From the NCBI GenBank assembly GCA_947383275.1, contig CANDCW010000019.1, forward strand, positions 1 through 39,577: DNA of 39,577 nucleotides, read 5' to 3'. Source of the stretch: an uncultured Bacillota bacterium (GTDB taxonomy: Bacteria; Bacillota; Clostridia; Oscillospirales; Oscillospiraceae). Within the stretch, counting starts at the first letter, position 1; every line of letters starts with the position of its first letter. The translations under genes were made by a program, and so were the position numbers. The notes below the pieces were generated by a model. That model searched no databases. It had not been told where the DNA came from and saw only the letters and a list, made by a program, of their open reading frames with translations. Of the stretch, positions 23,291-31,000 are shown piece after piece.

Positions 23291-24109
23291 TTGGCAACGC
23301 GCATCATCGTGGGCCTGGCCCTGGGACCGGCCTTTCTGGCGGCGCTGTACTTCCTGCCGCCCATCGCCCTGGCCGTGATTGTGGCGTTCATTGCGGGCGT
23401 GGCCTCCTTTGAGCTGCTGCGGGCCGCCAAGGTGCCCCACCACAATGGAATGTACGCCGTGACCGCCGTGGCGGCGGTTGTCATCCCATTGGGCCACGGC
23501 CTGGGTTTTGGCAGCTGGACCGCTCGGGGGGCGGCGCTGCTGTTGATGGCGGCGCTGTTCCTGCCCGCCCTGCGGCAGTACGGCGCGGAGGGCGAGATCC
23601 GCTTCGACAGCATTATGGTCTGCCTCTTTGGCGGCATCGGCATCCCGCTGTTTTTGTCCGCTTTGGTTCAGCTGAAGTGGTTCGGCAACGGACAGTTTTA
23701 TGTGCTCCTACCCGTGATTTGCGCCTTTACCACCGACATCGGGGCATACTTCTTTGGGGTTTTCCTGGGAAAACACCGGGGGATCACCCAAGTCAGCCCC
23801 AACAAATCCCTGGAGGGCTACATCGGCGGGATCGCAACCGGCTGTTTGTGCATGCTGCTCTACGGGTGGCTGGTGCAGCGCTTCGGCGGCATTCAGGTCA
23901 AGCTGCCGGTGATGGTCCTTTACGGCCTGCTGGGCAGCGCCATTACCGAGCTGGGCGATTTGTCCTTCTCCCTCATTAAGCGGCAGCACCAGGTGAAGGA
24001 CTACGGCGCCCTCCTGCCCGGCCACGGCGGAATGCTGGACCGCTTCGACTCCACCACCTTCGCCGCCCCCATGCTGCTGCTGCTGGTGGAGATCCTGCCG
24101 GCGTTTTGA
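23291..24109 (+). CDS. cdsA: Phosphatidate cytidylyltransferase
   Basis: Makes CDP-diacylglycerol from phosphatidate and CTP, the branch point of phospholipid synthesis. A polytopic membrane protein of about 272 residues, hydrophobic throughout, with the CDS signature near the C-terminus: SLIKRQHQVKDYGALLPGHG followed by GMLDRFDS. I prefer the TTG at 23291 (GGGGG 8 nt upstream, directly after the uppS stop). A GTG at 23282 overlapping uppS is possible. Unlike the usual order, dxr does not follow at once; a palindromic repeat and two small divergent genes lie between. Confidence 0.93.
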   Translation: MATRIIVGLALGPAFLAALYFLPPIALAVIVAFIAGVASFELLRAAKVPHHNGMYAVTAVAAVVIPLGHGLGFGSWTARGAALLLMAALFLPALRQYGAEGEIRFDSIMVCLFGGIGIPLFLSALVQLKWFGNGQFYVLLPVICAFTTDIGAYFFGVFLGKHRGITQVSPNKSLEGYIGGIATGCLCMLLYGWLVQRFGGIQVKLPVMVLYGLLGSAITELGDLSFSLIKRQHQVKDYGALLPGHGGMLDRFDSTTFAAPMLLLLVEILPAF

Positions 24110-24169
24110 CCTACTTTCTTTTGAAAAAGAAAGTAGGCAAAGAAAACTTTCCGGAAAACTTCGTTTTCC
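24110..24169. repeat. Double palindrome after cdsA, possible dispersed repeat/terminator
   Basis: A 13-bp perfect inverted repeat, CCTACTTTCTTTT/AAAAGAAAGTAGG, with only GA between the arms (24110-24137), is followed by GCAAAGAAAACTTT and a second hairpin GGAAAAC-TTC-GTTTTCC (24153-24169). It begins at the last base of the cdsA stop codon and touches the stop of the next gene on the other strand. The second hairpin may serve as a terminator. The AT-rich, compact, palindromic form is that of a dispersed repeat, which needs the rest of the genome to show. Confidence 0.6.
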
Positions 24170-24436
24170 TTACCCCGCTTGACCCAGGGCGGAAAGTACC
24201 TCTTGACGCAGGTGCAATCCGAAGAGATAATAGGCTTTGCTGTACTGGGCGAGATGCCAGTTGAGGACTTCCTCAAAGCGGTCGAACTCCTGGCCCAGCC
24301 GCTGGCGCAGCACGGCGGTGGCTTCCAGATAATCCCGCTCCGCTTGTCGGAAGTCCGGGAGCTGATTGCAAAAGTCGTAGATTTGCTCGGGAATGTAGGG
24401 GTTTTCGAGGAACAGGCTGTTGAGGATATTGTTCAT
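24170..24436 (-). CDS. Small helical protein resembling DUF6809
   Basis: An 88-residue protein without signal peptide or membrane helix, all-helical by eye, with the pattern YLEATAVLRQRLGQEFDRFE ... HLAQYSKAYYLFGLHLRQEV. This resembles the short DUF6809 proteins (a central conserved Phe/Leu helix, then an aromatic-Gly-x-x-L/R-x-x-x-E ending), whose function is unknown. The assignment is a moderate-confidence resemblance. ATG 24436 has AAAGGAG 9 nt upstream. It is transcribed away from the XRE gene from a strong promoter carrying two dyads, so it is very likely the gene that regulator controls. Base composition is less GC-rich than cdsA and dxr, suggesting separate arrival. Confidence 0.75.
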   Translation of the reverse strand: MNNILNSLFLENPYIPEQIYDFCNQLPDFRQAERDYLEATAVLRQRLGQEFDRFEEVLNWHLAQYSKAYYLFGLHLRQEVLSALGQAG

Positions 24437-24454
24437 AAAAGGCAACTCCTTTAT

Positions 24455-24496
24455 ACGAGGTATGTACTCGTTGTTATAAACGAGTTTGTTACTCGT
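24455..24496. promoter_or_regulatory. Tandem 17-bp dyad operators
   Basis: Two copies of ACGAG-N6-ACTCGT (24455-24471 and 24480-24496), 25 bp start to start, so on nearly opposite sides of a 10.5-bp helix. The inner half-sites also form ACTCGTT-N6-AACGAGT. The right copy fills the spacer between the -35 and -10 boxes of the leftward promoter, and the left copy covers its transcription start: the geometry of a repressor site. The likely ligand is the 70-residue XRE protein encoded 22 bp to the right. Confidence 0.8.
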
Positions 24497-24501
24497 GTCA
24501 A
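24473..24501 (-). promoter_or_regulatory. Sigma-A promoter for the DUF6809-like gene
   Basis: Perfect TTGACA (24501-24496), 17-nt spacer, TATAAC (24478-24473) on the minus strand. I see no equally good rightward promoter for the XRE gene. Confidence 0.8.
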
Positions 24502-24517
24502 GGCCTTGGAGGTAGCT

Positions 24518-24730
24518 ATGGAAAAATTTTCTGAACGGTTGCGGGAATTGAGAAAAGAGCGTGGACTAAAGCAGAAAGAGATGGCGGAAGTTTGTGGAAT
24601 AAAGGTAAGAAGCTATCAGCAATATGAGTATGACGAAAATTATCCAACTGTCCTCGGTCTGCTTTTTCTCGCGGACTACTTCGGGGTCAGCCTGGACTAC
24701 CTGATGGGCCGCAAGGACGAGCGGAATTGA
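24518..24730 (+). CDS. XRE-family helix-turn-helix transcriptional regulator
   Basis: A 70-residue single-domain Cro/C1-type regulator: ERLRELRKERGLKQKEMAEV (helices 1-2), the recognition region VCGIKVRSYQQYEYDENYPT, and a last helix LADYFGVSLDYLMGRKDE typical of small XRE repressors. The ATG at 24518 has GGAGG 5 nt upstream; the open frame before it is not coding. Its coding sequence is visibly more AT-rich than dxr, which follows 13 nt later on the same strand. Whatever transcribes this gene may therefore feed into dxr-rseP-ispG-polC. The tandem dyads just upstream are its probable binding sites, giving both autoregulation and control of the divergent small gene. Confidence 0.93.
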   Translation: MEKFSERLRELRKERGLKQKEMAEVCGIKVRSYQQYEYDENYPTVLGLLFLADYFGVSLDYLMGRKDERN

Positions 24731-24743
24731 AAGGAACGCGGTT

Positions 24744-25880
24744 ATGAGCAGAAAAGTTGCAGTGTTAGGTTCTACCGGCTCAATCGGGCGGCAGTCATTG
24801 GAGGTGATTGCCGCCTGCGGCATGGAGGCGGTGGCGCTGGCGGCCAACTCCAGCGCCAAGCTGATGGAGGAGCAGGCACGGCGGTTCAGGCCCGCAGTCG
24901 CCGCCCTGGCGGACGAGAAAGCCGCCGCTGATCTGCGGGTCCGTCTGGCGGATACCGGTGTCCGGGTAGCAGGCGGTCTGGAGGGCGTGCTGGAGGCGGC
25001 CACCCTCCCCAGCGCGGATACCGCCATTGCCGCACTGGTGGGCATGGCGGGGCTGCGGCCCACCCTGGCCTCCATCCGGGAGGGCAAGCGGGTGTGCCTG
25101 GCCAACAAGGAGGCCCTGGTGTGCGCCGGCCCCCTGGTACTGGAGGAGGCCAAGGACTACGGGGCGAAACTCTACCCTGTGGACTCGGAGCACTCCGCCC
25201 TGTTCCAGTGCCTGGAGGCCAACCGGGACCGGGGGGAGGTCAAACGGCTGATCCTCACCTGTTCCGGCGGGCCCTTCTATGGAAAAAAACGGGAGGAGCT
25301 GGCCGGTATGACCGTGGAGGACGCCTTGAGGCACCCCAACTGGTCCATGGGGGCCAAGATTACCGTGGACTCCGCCACCCTGATGAACAAGGGCCTGGAG
25401 GTCATTGAGGCCATGCACTTGTACCACATGCCAGTGGAAAAAATTTCTGTTGTAGTCCACCGGGAGAGTATCATTCACTCTTTGGTGGAATACTGTGATA
25501 ATGCCGTGCTGGCTCAGCTGGGCGCGCCCGACATGCGCCTGCCCATCCAGTACGCCCTGACCTATCCCAAGCGGGTTCCTGGCCCCTCCACCCCTCTGGA
25601 TCTGTGGAACTGCGGCCCCCTTACTTTCGGTATGCCCGACCTGGAGGCGTTCCCCTGTCTGGCTCTGGCCCTGGGCGCGGCAAAAACCGGCGGTACCGCG
25701 GGGGCTATCCTCAGCGGGGCCAACGAGGCGGCTGTGGCCCAATTCCTGGCGGGAGAGATCGGGTTCCTGGACATCGCCGCCAAGGTGGAACGGGCCCTGG
25801 CCAGTGTTCCGGCAGTCCAGGAGCCCTCCATGCAGGACATTTTGGACGCGGACCAGGCGGCGCGGGAAGCGGTGATGTAA
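24744..25880 (+). CDS. dxr: 1-deoxy-D-xylulose 5-phosphate reductoisomerase
   Basis: Converts DXP to 2-C-methyl-D-erythritol 4-phosphate with NADPH, the committed step of the MEP isoprenoid pathway. The 378-residue enzyme has the NADPH loop VLGSTGSIGRQSLEVI, LANKEALVCAG, the metal-binding YPVDSEHSALFQCL (Asp and Glu ligands), CSGGPFYGKKREEL with the substrate loop, and PNWSMGAKITVDSATLMNKG. AAAGGA lies 8 nt before the ATG. It is separated from cdsA by the XRE cassette. Confidence 0.97.
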   Translation: MSRKVAVLGSTGSIGRQSLEVIAACGMEAVALAANSSAKLMEEQARRFRPAVAALADEKAAADLRVRLADTGVRVAGGLEGVLEAATLPSADTAIAALVGMAGLRPTLASIREGKRVCLANKEALVCAGPLVLEEAKDYGAKLYPVDSEHSALFQCLEANRDRGEVKRLILTCSGGPFYGKKREELAGMTVEDALRHPNWSMGAKITVDSATLMNKGLEVIEAMHLYHMPVEKISVVVHRESIIHSLVEYCDNAVLAQLGAPDMRLPIQYALTYPKRVPGPSTPLDLWNCGPLTFGMPDLEAFPCLALALGAAKTGGTAGAILSGANEAAVAQFLAGEIGFLDIAAKVERALASVPAVQEPSMQDILDADQAAREAVM

Positions 25881-25901
25881 CGGATTGGAGGTCCCTGTTT
25901 T

Positions 25902-26966
25902 ATGCTCTATATTATCGTGGCAATTCTGATTTTCGGCGTTCTGGTGGCTACCCACGAGCTGGGCCATTTCGCCACAGCCAAGCTGCTGGGGGTGAAGGTG
26001 AACGAGTTCGCGGTGGGGATGGGCCCCGCGCTGTTCAAGCGGCAGCGGGGGGAGACCCTCTACAGCCTGCGGGCCCTGCCCATCGGCGGCTTCTGCGCTC
26101 TGGAGGGAGACGACCAGGAGTCTGAGGACCCCCGGGCCTTTGGCCGGGCGTCCTGGTGGAAGAAGGCCGTCATCCTGTGCGCCGGGGCCTTTATGAACTT
26201 CGTCACCGGGCTGATTCTCATCGCCATCCTCTATGCGCCCGCTACCGGCTTCCGGGCGGAGGTCTACGGCGGCCCCCTGGAGGGCTATGGCACCGAGGAC
26301 TGCGGCCTGCTGGCCGGGGACCGGTTCCTGTCGGTGGATGGCCACCGGGTTCTGGTCTACGGTAACGCCCGGTTTTTCCTGGACCGGGCGGGGGAGACCC
26401 TGGACTTTGTGGTGGAGCGGGACGGGCAGCGGGTGGTTCTGAAGGACGTCCGCCTGCCCTATCAGGAGCGCACGGACGAACAGGGCAATTTTACCCGCCT
26501 GCGGGGGCTGACTATGGCCGTCACAGCGGATCCGACCAACTGGCTGGGCACAATGGGCTACGCCTGGAGGACTGCGCTGGACTTCGTGCGGCTGGCGTGG
26601 ATCAGCCTGGGTGATATGGTTACCGGGGCGGTGGGCCTGCGGGATATGTCCGGCCCGGTGGGCATCGTCAATATGATGGGGGAGGTGGGCAGCCATTCCC
26701 CCACCCTTCTGGACGCGGCGTGGAATCTGGGCTACCTGGCGGCGTTTATTGCGGTCAACCTGGCGGTGATGAACCTCCTCCCCCTGCCCGCCCTGGACGG
26801 GGGACGGGTGTTCTTCCTGCTGCTGAACGGCCTGCTGTACGGGCTGTTCCGAAAGAAAATTGACGCCCGGTATGAGGGCTATGTCCACCTGGCGGGGTTG
26901 GCCGCGCTTATGTGCCTGATGCTGGCGGTGACCCTCAGCGACGTGGGCAAGTTGGTGGGGAGGTAA
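25902..26966 (+). CDS. rseP: Site-2 protease, RseP/RasP family zinc metalloprotease
   Basis: An intramembrane protease that cuts anti-sigma factors and leftover signal peptides within the membrane. The 354-residue protein has HELGH at residues 18-22 (zinc ligands and catalytic Glu) in its first membrane helix, the GGFCALEGD loop, one PDZ-like segment (about 120-190), and the C-terminal NLLPLPALDGGRV with the third zinc-ligand Asp. GGAGG precedes the ATG. The window also encodes an ECF sigma factor with a membrane partner at 35-37 kb, a plausible but unproven substrate. Confidence 0.95.
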   Translation: MLYIIVAILIFGVLVATHELGHFATAKLLGVKVNEFAVGMGPALFKRQRGETLYSLRALPIGGFCALEGDDQESEDPRAFGRASWWKKAVILCAGAFMNFVTGLILIAILYAPATGFRAEVYGGPLEGYGTEDCGLLAGDRFLSVDGHRVLVYGNARFFLDRAGETLDFVVERDGQRVVLKDVRLPYQERTDEQGNFTRLRGLTMAVTADPTNWLGTMGYAWRTALDFVRLAWISLGDMVTGAVGLRDMSGPVGIVNMMGEVGSHSPTLLDAAWNLGYLAAFIAVNLAVMNLLPLPALDGGRVFFLLLNGLLYGLFRKKIDARYEGYVHLAGLAALMCLMLAVTLSDVGKLVGR

Positions 26967-26970
26967 AACC

Positions 26971-28008
26971 GTGACAAAACAGATTCATGTGGGAGGGGTC
27001 CCTATCGGCGGGGGGGCCCCGGTTAGCATTCAGTCCATGACCAACACCCCCACCCAGGATGTGGAGGCCACTTTGAAACAAATTAGAGAGCTGTCCGCTG
27101 CCGGGTGCGAGATCGTCCGGGTAGCGGTGCCCGATATGGAGGCCGCCCGGGCGGTGGGGAGGATCAAGGAGGAGAGCCCCATCCCCGTGGTGGTGGACAT
27201 CCACTTTGACTACAAGCTGGCCCTGGAGGCCGTTGCCGCCGGGGCGGACAAAGTGCGCATCAACCCGGGCAACATCGGGGGGGAGGACCGGGTAAAGGCG
27301 GTGGCGGACGCCTGCCGCCAGAAAAACATCCCCATCCGAGTCGGCGTCAACGGCGGTTCCCTGGAGAAGGATATTTTGGCCCGGTACGGCAGGGTCTGCC
27401 CCGAAGCGATGGTGGAGTCCGCTTTCGGCCATATCAGGCTGCTGAACAAATTTGATTTTGATGATATTTGCATCTCCCTGAAATCCTCCAGCGTGCCGGT
27501 AACCATGAGAGCCTATCAGCTCATGGGGCGGGAGAGCGATTATCCGTTACATATTGGCGTGACCGAGGCGGGCACGGTAAAGATGGGTACCCTCAAGTCC
27601 GCCGTGGGCGTCGGAGGGCTGCTGGCCCTGGGGGTGGGGGATACCATGCGGGTGTCCCTGTCCGCCCACCCGGTGGAGGAGGTTTACGCCGCCCGAGACA
27701 TCCTGAAAGCAGCGGGAATCCGCAGGGAGGGGCCGGAGCTGGTGTCCTGCCCCACCTGCGGGCGGACGAAAATTGACCTGATCGCCCTGGCCAATCAGGT
27801 GGAGGAGCGGCTGAAAACGGTGGACAAGCCCATCACCGTGGCGGTTATGGGCTGCGCCGTCAACGGCCCGGGGGAGGCCGCCGCCGCCGACTGCGGCATC
27901 GCTGGGGGAACCGGCGAGGGGCTGTTGTTCCAAAAGGGGAAGATTGTAAAAAAGCTCCCCCAGGAGCGGCTGGTGGACGAACTGTTCGCCCTGATTGAGA
28001 CACTGTAA
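26971..28008 (+). CDS. ispG: 4-hydroxy-3-methylbut-2-enyl diphosphate synthase
   Basis: Fe-S enzyme that turns MEcPP into HMBPP in the MEP pathway. The 345-residue protein is the short bacterial form: an N-terminal TIM barrel (VPIGGGAPVSIQSMTNTPTQ, DIHFDYKLALEA, VRINPGNIG) and a C-terminal [4Fe-4S] domain with SCPTCGRTKIDL (Cys pair) and the third Cys in VMGCAVNGPGEA. The start is GTG 26971, with GGGGAGG about 8 nt before it, 4 nt after the rseP stop. Confidence 0.97.
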   Translation: MTKQIHVGGVPIGGGAPVSIQSMTNTPTQDVEATLKQIRELSAAGCEIVRVAVPDMEAARAVGRIKEESPIPVVVDIHFDYKLALEAVAAGADKVRINPGNIGGEDRVKAVADACRQKNIPIRVGVNGGSLEKDILARYGRVCPEAMVESAFGHIRLLNKFDFDDICISLKSSSVPVTMRAYQLMGRESDYPLHIGVTEAGTVKMGTLKSAVGVGGLLALGVGDTMRVSLSAHPVEEVYAARDILKAAGIRREGPELVSCPTCGRTKIDLIALANQVEERLKTVDKPITVAVMGCAVNGPGEAAAADCGIAGGTGEGLLFQKGKIVKKLPQERLVDELFALIETL

Positions 28009-28022
28009 AGGAGAGCAACTGC

Positions 28023-31000
28023 ATGTCCCAGAAAATACCGTTTTTACAGATGTTTGCCGCCCTGCGCCAGTGGACGGAACTGTCCGGCGGCGTGGAGGGC
28101 TGGCTGATCGCGTCCGCAGCCATCGACAAGGCCAGCCGCAGCGCGAAGATTCAAGTGGAGGGGGCCTCCGGGGCGGGCCCCAACCTGGTCGCGCAGGCGG
28201 AGGAGGTCCTGTGCCGGGCCTACGGGCTGAACAGTGTAAAAATTGAGGCCCTCCCGCCTGGCCCGGGGGCGGAGAAGCCGAAGCCCCCCGCCCAGGACGC
28301 CGCGCCTCCGAAGGAGGCGCCGGCTCCCGACCCCTTTGCCCGTACCGAGGCTATCCGGCAGGCAGCGCTGAAAAAAAGCGCCCGGCCCGCCCCTGCAAAA
28401 GGGGAGAAAAAGCCCCAGGGGAAGGCCATCTTTGGCCGGGCGGTTACCAAGGCGCCCACCCCCATGGGAGAGCTGGAGCTGGATATGGGCACGGTGGTGG
28501 TAGAAGGGGATGTCTTTGCCATCGACAACCGGGAGCTGAAGAAGCGGGGCGCCTGGGTGGTGGCCTTCGACATGACGGATTATACCGGTTCGATCCGGGT
28601 GAACAAGTTTTTTCCCGGAGAGGAGGGCAAGCCCCTGGTGGATGGCATCCGGAAGGGAATGCACCTCAAGGTTCAGGGCCGGCTGAATCTGGACCGCTTT
28701 TACGGCGACATGGTGCTGGAGCCGGTGGCGGTGACAGCGGCGGAAAAGAAGCTGAAGGAGGACACCGCGCCGGAGAAACGGGTGGAGCTCCACCTTCACA
28801 CCTCCATGTCTACCATGGACGCCCTGACCAGCGTCAGCCCCAAGCAGGGCCCGGACAAAAACGTGGTCAAACGGGCGGAGAGCTGGGGCCACCCGGCCAT
28901 CGCCATCACGGACCACGGGGTGGCCCAGTCCTTTCCCGACGCGTGGCACTCGGCGAAAAAAATCAAAATCCTCTATGGCGTGGAGGCCTACTTCATTAAT
29001 GACGTGGATGACCGTGTGGCGGTTCACGGAGAGACGGACGCCCTTTTTTCCGATGAAATCGTCTGCTTCGACATTGAGACCACCGGCCTGAACCGAAAAT
29101 ACGAGGTCATCATCGAGATCGGCGCAGTGGTGTTAAAGGACGGGGAGATTACCGATACCTTCAACACCTTTGTCTCCCCGCGCCGGCGGCTGTCCCCGGA
29201 GATCGTCCGACTCACCGGCATCACCGACGAGATGCTGGAGGGGGCCCCCTCTCAGGAGGAGGCCCTGCGGGCCTTTTTGGAGTTTGCGGGGGGGCGTCCC
29301 CTGGCCGCCCACAACGCCGACTTTGATATGGGCTTTATTGCCGCCGGATGTGAAAAATACGGTATTCCCTTCAACAATCCCTCCATTGACAGCCTGATTT
29401 TGGCACAGAACCTGCTCCCTGAGCTGAGCCGGTACAAGCTGGACATAGTGGCCGAGCACCTGCGCCTGCCCGCGTTCAATCACCACCGGGCCAGCGACGA
29501 CGCGGCTACGGTGGCCTATATGCTGCCCCACTTTTTCCGGAAAATGGAGGGGCTGGGGTTGCGGAAGCTGTCCGACATCAACCCCTACATGCCCAGGCTC
29601 CGGGGGAAGGGGAAGGCCAAACGCAGGCCCAAGCACCTGATTGTTCTGGCCAAAAACCAGACCGGCCTGCGCAACCTATATAAGCTCATTTCCCTGTCCC
29701 ACCTGGAGCATTTCAAGCGGTTTCCCATCATGCCCAAGTCCCTCATTGACCAAAACCGGGAGGGGCTTATCATCGGCTCCGCCTGCGAGGCAGGGGAGTT
29801 GTTCCAGGCCCTGGTGGACGGCCGCAGCTGGGGGGAGCTGAAGCGCATCGCCTCCTGGTACGACTATCTGGAGATCCAGCCGGTTTGCAACAACATGTTT
29901 ATGGTCCGCAAGGGGGAAAAGGCCAAGACCGAGGAGGACCTGCGGGACTTCAACCGGGCCATTGTCCGGCTGGGGGAGGAGCTGGGCAAGCCGGTGTGCG
30001 CCACGGGGGACGTCCACTTTCTGGACCCGGAGGACGAGATTTACCGCCACATCCTCCAGGCGTCCAAGGGCTACGAGGACGCGGACGCGGAACTGCCCAT
30101 CTACTTCAAAACGACAGACGAGATGCTGCGGGAATTTGCCTATCTGGGCAAAGAGAAGGCCCGGGAAGTGGTGGTGACGAACACCAATCTCATTGCCGAC
30201 TGGTGCGACCCCATCGAGCCCCTGCCCCAGGGCCTGTTTGCTCCCAAGCTGGAGGACTCCGACGAAGAGCTGAAGCGGCTGGTCTGGGACAAGGCCCACG
30301 AGCTGTATGGAGAAAACCCGCCCCAGATTGTGGTGGACCGCATCGAGGCCGAGCTGGGGGACATCATCCGCTGCAAGTACGACGTGATCTACATGTCCGC
30401 CCAGAAGCTGGTGCAGAATTCCCTGGAGCACGGCTATCTGGTGGGCTCACGAGGGTCGGTGGGCTCGTCCCTGGTGGCTTTCATGTCTGGGATCACCGAG
30501 GTGAACTCCCTGCCAGCCCACTACCGCTGCCCCAACTGCAAGCATACCGACTTCGACTACGCTCAGGACCCCGCCCACCCCTTCGGCTGCGGGGCGGACA
30601 TGCCCGACGCGGTCTGTCCCGTGTGCGGGACCAAGTACGTGAAGGACGGCTTCAACATCCCCTTTGAGACCTTCCTGGGGTTCGGCGGCGACAAAGTTCC
30701 GGATATCGACCTGAACTTCTCCGGGGAATACCAGTCCAGCGCCCACAAGTACACCTTTGAGCTCTTCGGGCAGACCCATGTATTCCGGGCGGGGACCATC
30801 GGCACGGTGGCGGAAAAGACCGCCTTTGGCTATGTGAAAAAATACCTGGACGAGCGGGGGCTGACCGCCTCCAAGGCGGAGGAAAACAGGCTGGCCATCG
30901 GCTGCACCGGGGTAAAGCGCACCACCGGACAGCATCCCGGCGGCATGGTGGTCATCCCTCAGGACAAGGAGATCTACGACTTCTGCCCCGTCCAGCACCC

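Noticed and set aside
24795..26888. 697-codon open frame on the minus strand opposite dxr and rseP
   Set aside because: It lies fully antisense to two well-recognised genes; long antisense frames are common in GC-rich DNA. It has a His/Gln/Gly/Pro-rich composition without motifs.
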